Shown: in pieces, positions 1 through 8,936 of the stretch
Position numbering within the stretch: the stretch's first letter is position 1
Layout of the letters: the number at the start of each line of letters is the position of its first letter
Assembly: GCA_965247915.1 (NCBI GenBank)
Contig: OZ252048.1
Coordinates: 2,914,001 to 2,978,000 of the forward strand
Length of the DNA stretch: 64,000 nucleotides
Direction of reading: 5' to 3'
Source of the DNA: JAKZRT01 sp965247915
GTDB lineage: Bacteria; Pseudomonadota; Alphaproteobacteria; Rhodobacterales; Rhodobacteraceae
The notes under the pieces: model-generated
Told to the model about the DNA's origin: nothing
The model's input: only the letters and a program-made list of their open reading frames with translations
Databases searched by the model: none
Translations under genes and position numbers: made by a program

Positions 1-516
1 CCCGTCTTGCTTAACCTTGTAGTGAATAGCATCAAGCCAAACAAACGGGTAATGGCTGTCCAGGGGCCGCTGCTGCCAGAGCTTGATTTCAGGGATCAAT
101 TTATCAGTGACGGCGCTGATCGTGGCGTTTGAAACATCCAGACCGTAGATTTCCGAGATGTGTCCAGCGATGTCCAGATAGCTCATTCCAAGCCCGAACA
201 TTGAAATAATCTTGCATTCGATCTCGTCGCTCATGTGGGTCTGGTGTTTTTTCACCAGTTGCGGCTCAAACGATCCAGCCCGATCTCGTGGCGTTGCCAG
301 TTCGAAACTTCCAGACGTGGATTTGATGGTCTTACGGCCAGCTCCGTTCCTGCGGTTGCTGGACTTGTCGGCCTTTAAATGCGCCTCCAGTTCAGCCTGT
401 AATGCAGCTTCGGTCAGTTGCTTGACTAACGGCGTCAGAATACCGTCCTTGCCTGTAAGGCCCTGGCCATCTTGCAAAGCCGCCAAAGCTACATCAAAAT
501 CAAATTCTTCTCGCAT
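1..516 (-). CDS. IS256-family transposase, N-terminal 172 residues
   Basis: Reading the minus strand from an ATG at 516 gives an open frame of 172 codons to the window edge, beginning MREEFDFDVALAAL. It carries the features of mutator-type IS256 transposases: an N-terminal helical region, a basic stretch with NRRNG, the block MSYLDIAGHISEIYG, and the segment VWLDAIHYKV holding the first catalytic aspartate of the DDE triad. The rest of the catalytic core lies off the window. No frameshift is seen in the visible part, so it may be functional. Confidence 0.85.
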   Translation of the reverse strand, partial: MREEFDFDVALAALQDGQGLTGKDGILTPLVKQLTEAALQAELEAHLKADKSSNRRNGAGRKTIKSTSGSFELATPRDRAGSFEPQLVKKHQTHMSDEIECKIISMFGLGMSYLDIAGHISEIYGLDVSNATISAVTDKLIPEIKLWQQRPLDSHYPFVWLDAIHYKVKQDG

Positions 517-575
517 GTGTCATTCCTTTTCTTCAGTTTACAGAAATGACACGGAATTTCTAACGCTCCCTTTAA
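1..575 (-). mobile_element. IS256-family element, partial (runs off left edge)
   Basis: The 5' portion of an IS256-type element lies on the minus strand. The transposase start is at 516 and the element continues beyond base 1. The outer end probably lies near 570-575, where a stretch resembling IS256-type terminal repeats precedes AT-rich DNA. The matching end is outside the window, so neither target duplication nor completeness can be judged. Confidence 0.7.
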
Positions 576-615
576 AAATCGCTGACGCTTCAATGAAATC
601 GCTTTTTTCATTTAG

Positions 616-637
616 GATTATTGCGATCGCAATAATC
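616..637. repeat. 22-bp perfect palindrome
   Basis: The sequence is its own reverse complement from 616 to 637, centred on GATC within GCGATCGC. It lies 8 bp beyond the stop of the brxA-like gene and about 40 bp from the presumed IS256 end. It could be a terminator-like hairpin, a protein-binding site or an insertion target. There is no T-tract after it on the minus strand, so a rho-independent terminator is not well supported. Confidence 0.6.
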
Positions 638-644
638 GCTGCTT

Positions 645-1367
645 CTACTGTTCTGTGATCAGCGAAACAATTTGGTTTCCAGTGCTATCCGCGCGTAAGT
701 CGATGTCAGGTGCGGAAGACAGGACAAAACCAATGTTCTCGCCAAGTCCAAATGGATAAATCACCGGTTGCGCATCCAATGTCCCGAGCCCGACAGGACG
801 CCCAACAGATTTAAGCACCGCCTTGGTCATCCAGCGCACCAGATCCGGCCCTTCCAGAGCGACGATTTTCTTTCGGGTGAGTGTCTTGCCGTTGTCACTG
901 CGATCGAGGGCTTCCCAATCGATTTGAGATTGAAGTACCATGTTGGTCATCCTTCTTGTCCCTTCACGTTCTCCGTAGATTTCGGCCATCCGACGATGCA
1001 CCTCAGCTGTGGTGCAGTCGCCCTGAAGCGAGGTCAATCGCCCGACGATTTCAGCCACTTTGGCGAAGAAGGGATAGGTCACGATTGCCATCCCCCATGT
1101 GAGAGCGGCTGGCGGCGTGGACGGCACTGATTGAAAAAGTTCAACGGCTCTTTGCGCAAATGGCTCAATTTCTTTCCGCGGCTCAAGCCAAAGTCGGTTC
1201 AGTACAGTTTTGGTCTTCTTTTTGGCCGCTAGTCCTGAATGCGCTTCATCCAACATGGCTTCAAGTTCGTCGGTCTCCGCGAGACCCGCTCTGACTTCCA
1301 TCGCTTTTCTCGCCCAGTCGAGTCGAATAAAACGGTCAAATCCAATCTGAGGTGCTGTCGGTCTCAT
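645..1367 (-). CDS. BrxA-like BREX accessory protein (tentative)
   Basis: A 240-residue protein starting one base after the stop of the upstream pglZ fragment, so the two were co-transcribed. It is predicted soluble with no signal peptide. A central segment (ALTWGMAIVTYPFFAKVAEI, then a helix ending in YGEREGTRRMTNMVL and a WEAL motif) recalls the winged-helix DUF1819/BrxA proteins that follow pglZ in type 3 BREX loci. The assignment rests mainly on position and size; the sequence resemblance is recalled, not computed. Other PglZ-linked small proteins are possible. With the rest of the locus gone it is probably an orphan. Confidence 0.45.
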   Translation of the reverse strand: MRPTAPQIGFDRFIRLDWARKAMEVRAGLAETDELEAMLDEAHSGLAAKKKTKTVLNRLWLEPRKEIEPFAQRAVELFQSVPSTPPAALTWGMAIVTYPFFAKVAEIVGRLTSLQGDCTTAEVHRRMAEIYGEREGTRRMTNMVLQSQIDWEALDRSDNGKTLTRKKIVALEGPDLVRWMTKAVLKSVGRPVGLGTLDAQPVIYPFGLGENIGFVLSSAPDIDLRADSTGNQIVSLITEQ

Positions 1368-1368
1368 G

Positions 1369-2108
1369 TTATTCTTTCTTCATTTTAATCTTCACGAACG
1401 GCACAATCAGTACCTCTAACGCCATCCCTCCGTGAGCAACAATCTTGTTTCCTTTGGGCACAAACGCGCCGCGTCCACCTGCATATAGCGGCAGGAAGTC
1501 GGTCGGAAGCCCAGGTCCGCCGAACTGAAATGCATCAATCCCAGGCGGAACAGATGACGCAAGGTCTTCGCTTCGATAGGCTCTGACTCGCTCACCCTTC
1601 ATTTCGGATACAACACCCTGGCTGAGCCGTCCAATGCCCTCAGCATCAACGTTGCCGTGGTCCGCAGTCAGGTAGATATGATAGCCGTGCTTACTGAGCA
1701 TGAGAAACAGCTTTTCGATGAAGCCGGTATCGCACCATTCGCGAATTTGGCCTGCGATCCCGCGTTTGCCGAGCATTGCTCCGTGGACGATTTCATCGAT
1801 CATGTCGACAACAAGACCGGCCACTTTTGTCGTTGGCTTCGAGAGAGCCTCCTCTAGCGCCTCCAGTTGTTCGGAGCGCTTGAGCCCTTTCTGAAAGATG
1901 ATTTCGGGCTGTCGAAGCCCATTCTCTTGCCAGAACTTCGTCCAGAGTGAGGGCTCTTGAGCCGTCGTGGCCATTGATTTCTGGAATTCTCGGGGTTTAA
2001 GTCCAGAAAAAAGCGCTTGACGAGAGATAGATGTCAGCGTTGGTAACCAAGCGAAACAGCCGCCTTCCTCAGCGGAAAACTCGGGGGACCTGGCCGACAA
2101 GTCCTCCC
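1369..2108 (-). pseudogene. pglZ: BREX-3-type PglZ phosphatase, C-terminal fragment
   Basis: About 245 codons of the alkaline-phosphatase-superfamily protein PglZ, a core BREX phage-defence component. Visible family features are the segment FAWLPTLTSISRQALFSG near the nucleophile region, the metal-binding motif TADHGNVDAEG, a run resembling the BREX-3 variant (RVRAY, then GRGAFVP) and the closing block HGGMALEVLIVPFV. The N-terminal several hundred residues are missing: homology stops where the IS6 element begins at 2109. The annotated ATG at 2100 is internal and not a real start. The upstream BREX genes (brxF, brxC, pglX, brxH) are absent, so the system is dead here. Confidence 0.8.
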
Positions 2109-2912
2109 GGCATTGTCACGTTAACGCCGTGGCTTCGGCACGGCCGGTGCTTTAGCGTCTCTGAATGTGCAAGATATCTTACCGTCGTCACCGCTTTCCG
2201 CCGATCATCATCCAGCATGCCGTCTGGCTGTATTGCCGTTTCACGCTGAGCTATCGGGACGTTGAGGACCTGCTTGCCGAGCGTGGTCTCGACCTCTCGT
2301 ATGAGACGGTTCGAAGATGGGTCTTGAAATTCGGCCGGGCATATGCGCGGCGGATTCAACGTCGGCGGCCACGACCGACCGAACGATGGAACTTGGACGA
2401 GATGGTCGTGGTGATCCGGGGAAGGCGGTACTTTCTCTGGCGTGCCGTGGACAGCGAAGGCGAAGTCTTGGATTTCCTGATTCAGTCCCGCAGGAACACG
2501 AAGGCCGCGATTCGGTTGATGCGCAAACTGTTGAAGAAGCAGGGTTTTGCGCCATCGACAATCGTCACCGATAAACTTCGTTCCTACGGCTCAGCGATCC
2601 GCAAGCTCGGCCTTTGCGCAGAGCATGAGCAGGGCTTACGGAAGAACAATCGAGCCGAAAACTCCCATCAGCCGGTACGACGACGAGAGCGAAAGATGCA
2701 GCGCTTCAAATCGCCAAAGTCTGCCCAGAGATTCCTCGCCATCCACGCTGCCGTCTACAATCTCTTCAACGTCCAGCGCCACCTGATTTCACGCCGGACG
2801 CTTCGCCGATTTCGCACCTCAGCCATGGCGGAATGGCGGGTAACAACAACGGTCGCTTAACGAACGCAATCGGGGAAAGCCTTTCACCCGCCGCCATTAA
2901 GTTGACAGTGCC
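2109..2912 (+). mobile_element. IS6-family insertion sequence
   Basis: An 804-bp element bounded by imperfect inverted repeats: GGCATTGTCACGTTAACG at the left, and at the right a stretch whose complement reads GGCACTGTCAACTTAATG. The flanking octamers (GTCCTCCC left, ATCCAAGG right) do not match, so the usual 8-bp target duplication is absent. That indicates an adjacent deletion or recombination after insertion, consistent with loss of the 5' part of pglZ. Confidence 0.85.
2165..2860 (+). CDS. IS6-family transposase
   Basis: A 231-residue DDE transposase of usual length for the family. The N-terminal helix-turn-helix region contains RFTLSYRDVEDLLAERG and SYETVRRWVLKFG. The catalytic residues sit in WNLDEMVVVIRG (first Asp), IVTDKLRSYG (second Asp) and NRAENSHQPVRRRERKM (Glu). 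It fills the element between the inverted repeats and appears intact. Members move by replicative cointegrate formation and commonly create adjacent deletions, which fits the truncated pglZ beside it. Confidence 0.93.
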   Translation: MCKISYRRHRFPPIIIQHAVWLYCRFTLSYRDVEDLLAERGLDLSYETVRRWVLKFGRAYARRIQRRRPRPTERWNLDEMVVVIRGRRYFLWRAVDSEGEVLDFLIQSRRNTKAAIRLMRKLLKKQGFAPSTIVTDKLRSYGSAIRKLGLCAEHEQGLRKNNRAENSHQPVRRRERKMQRFKSPKSAQRFLAIHAAVYNLFNVQRHLISRRTLRRFRTSAMAEWRVTTTVA

Positions 2913-3045
2913 ATCCAAGGGATCATAACCCGGCTGTCGATGAACTCATTTTTATTGAAGGGTTGGAGTGTCATCGTAGTGGCTGCGGTTAGGAAACTAG
3001 CTGCGCGCGGCGCTATTGCTTATGCGAAAATTAAATTTCGCACCA

Positions 3046-4542
3046 TTATTTCGGCAGCAAGTAATCAGGAACGTTCTGGAAACAAACGGGCCGTAGGAAA
3101 CGTCTGATTGCCATTGTTCCAACTGATGTCGCGCCGAAATTTGTCGATGCGGGATAGGGTCCTCCATGCACCATACTGTCGCATACTTCAACACCGGTCG
3201 GAAAACTGTTTGCCAAAATACGTCCCGCCTTGCGCTCGAGCACTGACATCAGTTTCCTGGAGATATCCTGGTCGGCATCGTCCATGTGAATCGTGCAGGT
3301 CAGCTGCCCTTCTAGTGACCTGGCCAGATCCAGCATTTGCGCCGAATCTCTTGCGATCACAATTAAGCCAAGCGGGCCAAAAACTTCCTCGCCAAGAACA
3401 CTGTTTTCCAGCCATTCGTCGCCGCTAGTCTGAAACAGTTGCGGCATTGCCTGCCTTTGACCACATGGTGCCGTCAAAAGCGGGCCTACATTGGCGGCCT
3501 TAGCAATTCTATCTCGTCCGGCGCAGTAGGACCTGGCGATCCCATCGGTCAGCATTGTCTGTGTCGGAATATTTCTTAACGCTTTGACAGAAGCGCTGGC
3601 AAATCTGTCCGCGTACGGACCTTCGACAACGATCGCGATTCCGGGCTTTGTGCAGAATTGACCTGCACCCATGCTAAGCGATACTGCCCACCCGGAGGCG
3701 ATGTCATCGCCGCGTGAAGCCACGGCCGACGGAAGCAGGAACATCGGATTGACAGAACCAAGCTCACCAAAAAATGGGATAGGGTCCGGGCGAGCGGCGC
3801 AGAGGTCGAACAGAGCCCGACCGCCGGACAAAGAACCCGTGAACCCGACTGCACAGATCAGAGGATGCCGGACCACCGCCTGGCCAACCGCCCGGTTTCC
3901 CCCCTGGATCTGACTGAACACGCCGGGATGCAGCCCGTTGGCACTGATAGCGGCATCAATTGCCTGTGACACGATATCGGCGGTGCCGGGATGCGCGGAA
4001 TGACCCTTTGCTACAACGGGACACCCCGCTGCCAGTGCAGCCGCAGTGTCACCCCCGGCTGTCGAAAAAGCCAGCGGGAAGTTGGAGGCGCCAAAGACGG
4101 CAACCGGTCCGATCGGCCGCTTGATCAGCTTCAGATCCGGCCGGGGTAACGGCAGCCGGTCGGGCAATGCCGGGTCATGCCGATAATCGAGGTGCTCACC
4201 ATTCTCGATGTGATCTGTGAACAGGTTCAGCTGTCCTATGGTGCGGTTCAGTTCACCGTCCAGACGCGCCTCGGGCAAACCGGTTTCCCTACAGCCCATT
4301 TGAACAATATCGGCGCGCCGGATATCCAGTTCCGCAGAAATTGTCCGCAGGAACGCTGCCCGCTCCCCGGCGGTGCTACGACCGTAGCTTTCAAACGCGG
4401 CATCGGCGGCCCTGGCCGCCTGATCGACAAGCTCCGCTGTGCCAACCGGGAATTCGTCAGCAGCACCGGTAACGGGTTCATTTGAGAACTTGTCCTGAGA
4501 GGCAATCCATTCGCCAGCAATAAGGTGTTTTCCGGTCAGCAT
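3046..4542 (-). CDS. 2,5-dioxovalerate (alpha-ketoglutarate semialdehyde) dehydrogenase
   Basis: A 498-residue NAD(P)-dependent aldehyde dehydrogenase. It would oxidise 2-oxoglutarate semialdehyde to 2-oxoglutarate, the last step of the oxidative hexuronate/hexarate pathway. The subgroup is indicated by FGASNFPLAFSTAGGDTAAA (cofactor region), AKGHSAHPGT, FGELGSVNP (general base Glu about 260) and GAGQFCTKPG with the catalytic Cys about 297. It is the last gene of the minus-strand set, 211 bp after the sulfatase gene. A short GC hairpin (about 4599-4613) lies in that gap. The semialdehyde produced by KdgD, two genes upstream, is its expected substrate. Confidence 0.88.
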   Translation of the reverse strand: MLTGKHLIAGEWIASQDKFSNEPVTGAADEFPVGTAELVDQAARAADAAFESYGRSTAGERAAFLRTISAELDIRRADIVQMGCRETGLPEARLDGELNRTIGQLNLFTDHIENGEHLDYRHDPALPDRLPLPRPDLKLIKRPIGPVAVFGASNFPLAFSTAGGDTAAALAAGCPVVAKGHSAHPGTADIVSQAIDAAISANGLHPGVFSQIQGGNRAVGQAVVRHPLICAVGFTGSLSGGRALFDLCAARPDPIPFFGELGSVNPMFLLPSAVASRGDDIASGWAVSLSMGAGQFCTKPGIAIVVEGPYADRFASASVKALRNIPTQTMLTDGIARSYCAGRDRIAKAANVGPLLTAPCGQRQAMPQLFQTSGDEWLENSVLGEEVFGPLGLIVIARDSAQMLDLARSLEGQLTCTIHMDDADQDISRKLMSVLERKAGRILANSFPTGVEVCDSMVHGGPYPASTNFGATSVGTMAIRRFLRPVCFQNVPDYLLPK

Positions 4543-4753
4543 GAGATAATCCTTTGTCTGTAGAGCTTTAGAGATCTCGGGAAGCCGGTTTTTCCGGCAA
4601 TTGCATCACGTCGGACACATCTGGTGCATTCTGCCTCACAAAAATTATCGCGGAAGCGCACAAGAGCGGCATCAACCGAAGGAGAGTACAATCGCACCAA
4701 AAACCAGATGCTCTGCCCGATCTCGACGAGGCCCCGCTTCATTTCGGTCATTG

Positions 4754-6238
4754 TCACCGGTCGAGCAGCCAGTTGTCCTCGGTATTCAGTTTCCATCGGA
4801 ACTGGTCTGCCGGACTGCTCCTGGCCGCCCATTCACGCAGAAGCAGTTTTCGTAATTTTCGCGCTTCCATGGTTGTGGCGATAGATTTTGGGCGCCAACC
4901 AGCCAGAAGTTTGCTCGTTAGCGATGCAAGAACGGCTGAATATTTGGCATCCTGGACAAGATTGTTAACTTCCTGCGGGTCGTCATCGAGATTGAAGAGC
5001 TGCATCGGATAGCCCTCGAAATAAACGGCTTTCCAGGGACCTGAGCGGATCATCCGCTGTTGTTCCGCGTCTGACATTCCCTCGATCAGGCCATCGGTGC
5101 AATATTCCGAATAGGTCTCATCGATCCACGGCGCATTCCTGTCTTTGAGAATTCCGGACAGGCTTCGGCCGTCAATTGCCGGGAGTTCCGGCGCGCCGGT
5201 TAGGTCGAGGAAGGTTGGCGTCAGATCGACAAGGTTGATGACTTGCGAGCGCCTTTCCCCGGCCGGAATGACCCCGGGCCAGGACATCACCACCGGAACA
5301 CGGACCGAATGTTCATAAAATGAATGCTTCCACCACAGCCCACGCTCACCGATTTGATCGCCGTGATCCGAGCAATAGATTACGAGAGTATTGTCCAAAA
5401 GTCCGTGGTCTCGGAACGCATCAAGCATAGAGCCGATCATGCGGTCCATAGTTTCGGTTAGGGCATAGTAGGCCGCGCGCGCGCGCCGGACCTCATCCGC
5501 GCCGACCGAGGTGATATCCATCGCTGCCTTCCAAACGCGATGGTATGGGTGTTCCTGCTCTTGCTCCCGGGCTGGGATCTGCGGATCCGGTACTCGTTCA
5601 TAGTAGTATTTGAACAGCTCCTGATCCGCTACGTAAGGCTGATGCGGCAACATTAAGCCGACGTGCACGAAGAGCGGCTCATCTGCGCCTGCCTCTTGTT
5701 CATCTGCCAACCTGGCAGCCAAACGCACTGTTTCTTCAACGACATCGAGATCATGCAACTCGTAGGCAGATTGTCCGGCACCCGCCAACTCAACACTTTG
5801 ACGGCCCGGTCCGGTTGTGCCGATTAATTGTCCCATAGAAATGCGAGGGGACCCTTCGTGGTTCGGGCTGTGATCACCGACAAACCGTTCGGAAAAACCT
5901 CGGAGTTGGTCTGGCCCCAGGGAGTGCATTCGACCCACAACAATTGGTTTCAGGCCAGCGGCGGCAAGCGCGTGCGCATAAGTTGGGCGGTCCGAGGCAA
6001 GAACATCGGTATTGGTCCAGCAGTCTTGCCGGTGCGGAAAACATCCGGTCAGGAGCGACATCCGGGCAGGAACACAGACGGGCGCGGCCGTATACGCGGC
6101 ATCGAATACGATGCCTTCAGCGGCTAGACGATCCAGTTCGGGGGTGCGTACAACTTTGTCGCCATAACACCCGGTCACAAACGGCGTGTGCTGGTCTGAC
6201 AGGATATAGAGGATATTGGGGCGCTGGGTCCTGGACAT
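4754..6238 (-). CDS. type I sulfatase, cytoplasmic (uronate cluster)
   Basis: A 494-residue sulfatase of the alkaline-phosphatase superfamily. The signature APVCVPARMSLLTG contains the C-x-P-x-R motif (Cys 55, Arg 59), whose Cys is converted to formylglycine by a maturase not present in this window. Metal-site segments are ILSDQHTPF at the N-terminus and YCSDHGDQIGERGLWWKHSF later. There is no signal peptide, so it should act in the cytoplasm on imported sulfate esters. It ends 7 bp before kdgD and belongs to the uronate operon, suggesting a sulfated uronate or sulfated uronate-containing oligosaccharide as substrate. It is clearly paralogous to the sulfatase at 43732-45219. Choline-sulfatase-like proteins share the SDQ variant, so the substrate is not proven. 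Confidence 0.85.
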   Translation of the reverse strand: MSRTQRPNILYILSDQHTPFVTGCYGDKVVRTPELDRLAAEGIVFDAAYTAAPVCVPARMSLLTGCFPHRQDCWTNTDVLASDRPTYAHALAAAGLKPIVVGRMHSLGPDQLRGFSERFVGDHSPNHEGSPRISMGQLIGTTGPGRQSVELAGAGQSAYELHDLDVVEETVRLAARLADEQEAGADEPLFVHVGLMLPHQPYVADQELFKYYYERVPDPQIPAREQEQEHPYHRVWKAAMDITSVGADEVRRARAAYYALTETMDRMIGSMLDAFRDHGLLDNTLVIYCSDHGDQIGERGLWWKHSFYEHSVRVPVVMSWPGVIPAGERRSQVINLVDLTPTFLDLTGAPELPAIDGRSLSGILKDRNAPWIDETYSEYCTDGLIEGMSDAEQQRMIRSGPWKAVYFEGYPMQLFNLDDDPQEVNNLVQDAKYSAVLASLTSKLLAGWRPKSIATTMEARKLRKLLLREWAARSSPADQFRWKLNTEDNWLLDR

Positions 6239-6245
6239 CAGATCA

Positions 6246-7169
6246 TTAACTCACCGGTTCGGGTTGTGTTACGCGCTCGATAAGATCGCTCAGCATCTCT
6301 CGCTCCTGTCCGGTCAGATCCATAAGAGGCGGTCGGACCGGCCCTGTTTCGAAACCGCGCAGCGAGACTCCTGCCTTGATGGCCGAAACCGCATAGCCCT
6401 CTTTCCGATCACGAATCCTAGCAAACGGATAGTAGAACTCGCGTAAAAGATGATCACAGGACGTGTCGTCACTGGCCTGGAAGGCAGCAAAGAACCTGAG
6501 CGCGATATCCGGAACGAAGTTAAAGACAGCGGATGAATAGGTATCGACTCCGGCACCCCGATAAGCCTGAGCGAAAAGTTCGTGGGTTGGCATACCACCG
6601 ACGTAAGCCAACCGATCCCCAAGGCCAATTGTGATCTTCTTGACGGTATCAACATCTCCGGTCCCGTCTTTGAAACCGATGAGGTTCGGGCAATCGTCTG
6701 CGATCCGGGCCAGGGTATCCACCTTTACCACACATTGACCTCGATTGTAGACGATCACACCCATTCGTGTGGCGGAGCAGACGGCTCTAATATGCTCTTC
6801 TATCCCGTCCTGTGGCGCGTCGATCAGATAGTGTGGCAGAAGCAGAATTCCATCGGCCCCTGCCGCCTCGATTTCCCGTGCCATCTGCACTGCAAGGCGT
6901 GCTCCATATCCGCAACCCGCGATCACGGGACTTCGCGGTTGCACAGCGCGGGCCGTCCTGACCACGTTAACCACTTCGCTGGGGGTTAAGGAAAACAACT
7001 CTCCGGTTCCGCCGGCCACGATCAGACCTGCTATATCGTAGTTCGACAGCCACTCCAGGTGTCTGCGGTAGGCGGCAGTGTTGAATTCGCCGTCCATACC
7101 AAATGGTGTGATTGGAAAGGATAATAGCCCTGCACGCAGTATGTCCCGCAAAGAGGTTGGATCAATCAT
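6246..7169 (-). CDS. kdgD: 5-dehydro-4-deoxyglucarate dehydratase
   Basis: A 307-residue DapA/NAL-superfamily TIM barrel. It should dehydrate and decarboxylate 5-dehydro-4-deoxyglucarate to 2-oxoglutarate semialdehyde. Motifs include SFPITPFGMDGEFN, GGTGELFSLTPSE, the tyrosine in IVYNRG (about 141) and the Schiff-base lysine in IGFKDGTGD (about 167). The ATG at 7169 was preferred to the upstream in-frame starts because AAGGAAGG lies about 8 bases before it. It sits between the uronate dehydrogenase gene and the sulfatase gene, linking hexarate dehydratases to the semialdehyde dehydrogenase. Confidence 0.9.
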   Translation of the reverse strand: MIDPTSLRDILRAGLLSFPITPFGMDGEFNTAAYRRHLEWLSNYDIAGLIVAGGTGELFSLTPSEVVNVVRTARAVQPRSPVIAGCGYGARLAVQMAREIEAAGADGILLLPHYLIDAPQDGIEEHIRAVCSATRMGVIVYNRGQCVVKVDTLARIADDCPNLIGFKDGTGDVDTVKKITIGLGDRLAYVGGMPTHELFAQAYRGAGVDTYSSAVFNFVPDIALRFFAAFQASDDTSCDHLLREFYYPFARIRDRKEGYAVSAIKAGVSLRGFETGPVRPPLMDLTGQEREMLSDLIERVTQPEPVS

Positions 7170-7244
7170 GGCGTTGCCTTCCTTAGTAATTCGCATCCAT
7201 GCGCTTTTCTTGAACAATGTCATTCCTGTGTGCTGTCGGCGGCA

Positions 7245-8027
7245 TCAAAGCTTGATTTCCTCTTCGCAGCACGCTCCGCCTTGAAAAACGGTGCCCACGC
7301 CTTGCCCCTCGGATGAACGGGAAACGTCGTCATGATGGTCCTGCGCATTATCCTTAGGAATCCACCCAACGTGAGCGGATAGTCGGTTGTCCCACCAGGA
7401 CCGGTCGTTGTTCGACGCGCCATAGATAACCGGACAACCAAGGTGAGGAACTTTGAACACACGCTCAATCAGGCGAATAAGATCGTCATGCGACAGCCAG
7501 GTTGACAACATGCGTTCATTGCTCGGTCTGGGAAAGCACGAGCCGATCCGAACGCAGGCGGTCTCGATTCCAAACCTGTCAAAATAGAGCCGCGCTACTC
7601 CCTCGCCGAATATCTTGGAAACACCATATAACCCGTCAGGTCGGACTGGCACGGACGCATCAAGCCGATCGGTCTGTTTATAAAAACCGGTGGCGTGGTT
7701 GGAGCTGGCAAAGAATATGCGCCGCACACCGTGAGACCGACAGGCTTCATAAAGGTTGAGCGTTCCATTGATATTAGCGTTCTGAATGATCTCCCAGGGG
7801 CCTTCGGTGGACTTTCCGCCCATGTGGATAACGCCATCGCAATCTTTGACCAGATCATGCACGGCGGCCGGGGTTCCGAGGTCACACGGCACAAGCTCTT
7901 CATCGTCCGCCGCACTGCCCAGATCGGCTATGTCGGAAAGGCGCAGGACATCGGCCATATGAGTCAGGCGCGCCCGGCAGACCTTTCCCAGCTTGCCCGA
8001 GGCACCTGTGATTAACAGTCTATTCAT
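7245..8027 (-). CDS. udh: NAD-dependent uronate dehydrogenase
   Basis: A 260-residue extended SDR that oxidises glucuronate or galacturonate to the aldarolactone. The Rossmann motif GASGKLGK is at residues 8-15 and the catalytic YGVSK is at 134-138. Family hallmarks from recalled Agrobacterium-type Udh are present: FASSNHATGFY, RIGSCFPRP, RMLSTWLSHDD and a C-terminal FQGG. The ATG at 8027 is preferred because a GAGGA element lies about 6-10 bases upstream. It lies 39 bp after the lactonase gene and 75 bp before kdgD. Confidence 0.9.
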   Translation of the reverse strand: MNRLLITGASGKLGKVCRARLTHMADVLRLSDIADLGSAADDEELVPCDLGTPAAVHDLVKDCDGVIHMGGKSTEGPWEIIQNANINGTLNLYEACRSHGVRRIFFASSNHATGFYKQTDRLDASVPVRPDGLYGVSKIFGEGVARLYFDRFGIETACVRIGSCFPRPSNERMLSTWLSHDDLIRLIERVFKVPHLGCPVIYGASNNDRSWWDNRLSAHVGWIPKDNAQDHHDDVSRSSEGQGVGTVFQGGACCEEEIKL

Positions 8028-8066
8028 ATTCCAATCCTCACCCAAATCCAGGCAACCAGCATGGCT

Positions 8067-8936
8067 TCAACCGGCAAACCTAGCTTGCGGAACGCCGCAC
8101 GCGCCGAGGCCCGTTATCGCGAGAAGCGCACCGGCAAGTGGTTGGTCGCTTGCGGGATCGAGGTTCTCACTTATGCTGGTGACATAGAGAACGTCCAGAT
8201 TCTGCCCGCCGAACATCGGCTTCGTTGGCTTTTCGATCGGCAGATCGATCGTTTGATCGACCGCCCCGGCCGGCGTAATCCGGTATAGCTGCCAGCCGGA
8301 AACGCCCGCTTGCCAGTAGCATCCGTCAGCATCCACCGTACCGCCATCCGGACGACCCGCGACCTGGCTCGTATCAAAGAAAACGTGCGGCTCTGAGGGG
8401 GTTCCGGTCACGATGTCGTAGTCGCAGGCCCAGATTGTGCGAACATCAGGATTACTATCTGAGAAATACATGGTCGTACCGTCAGGAGAAAATGCCAGAC
8501 CGTTTGTCGTGAATACCGCATCAAAATGCCGCGAGATCGCGCCATCCAGATCGTAGCGGTAGAAACGACCTGTCCGCTCGGGCGGTCGGCCGTCCTTCAT
8601 GGTGCCGGCCCAAAATCTCCCCGCAGGGTCGGTAGTGCCATCGTTAAACCGGTTCCCGAGTATGTCGGCTTCGGGATCGGCCAACGCATTCCTTTTGCCG
8701 GTCTCGGGATCATAGAAGTAGAAGCCGGTTTTTGCCGCTACGATCAGTCCCAGGTCGCATCGGGCAACTGCGCCAACCGGCTCTCCGAAGTCGAAACTCG
8801 CGGTTTCACCGCTTTCCAGCGTCCTGTGAATTAGGCCTGCCGTGATATCGACCCACCACAGTGCTTGGTCGACGACATCCCAGACGGCGCCTTCACCAAC
8901 GCGCGCGGGCTTCTTGTCGACAACCTCCAACCTCAA
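8067..8936 (-). CDS. SMP-30/gluconolactonase-family aldarolactonase
   Basis: A 289-residue six-bladed beta-propeller lactonase. It would open the glucaro- or galactaro-lactone made by Udh to the free hexarate. Metal-ligand regions of the family are visible: RVGEGAVWD (Glu), GNRFNDGTTDPAGRFWAGTM (Asn), TTNGLAFSPDGTTMYF and RPDGGTVDADGCYW (Asp). No signal peptide, so cytoplasmic. Its start overlaps the stop of the regulator gene by 4 bp (ATGA), indicating translational coupling. Which lactone is preferred cannot be read from sequence. Confidence 0.85.
   Translation of the reverse strand: MRLEVVDKKPARVGEGAVWDVVDQALWWVDITAGLIHRTLESGETASFDFGEPVGAVARCDLGLIVAAKTGFYFYDPETGKRNALADPEADILGNRFNDGTTDPAGRFWAGTMKDGRPPERTGRFYRYDLDGAISRHFDAVFTTNGLAFSPDGTTMYFSDSNPDVRTIWACDYDIVTGTPSEPHVFFDTSQVAGRPDGGTVDADGCYWQAGVSGWQLYRITPAGAVDQTIDLPIEKPTKPMFGGQNLDVLYVTSISENLDPASDQPLAGALLAITGLGACGVPQARFAG

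Noticed and set aside
4599..4613. Rho-independent terminator between sulfatase and aldehyde dehydrogenase genes
   Set aside because: Only a 5-bp GC stem with T-rich loop and no T-run after it; too weak to call.
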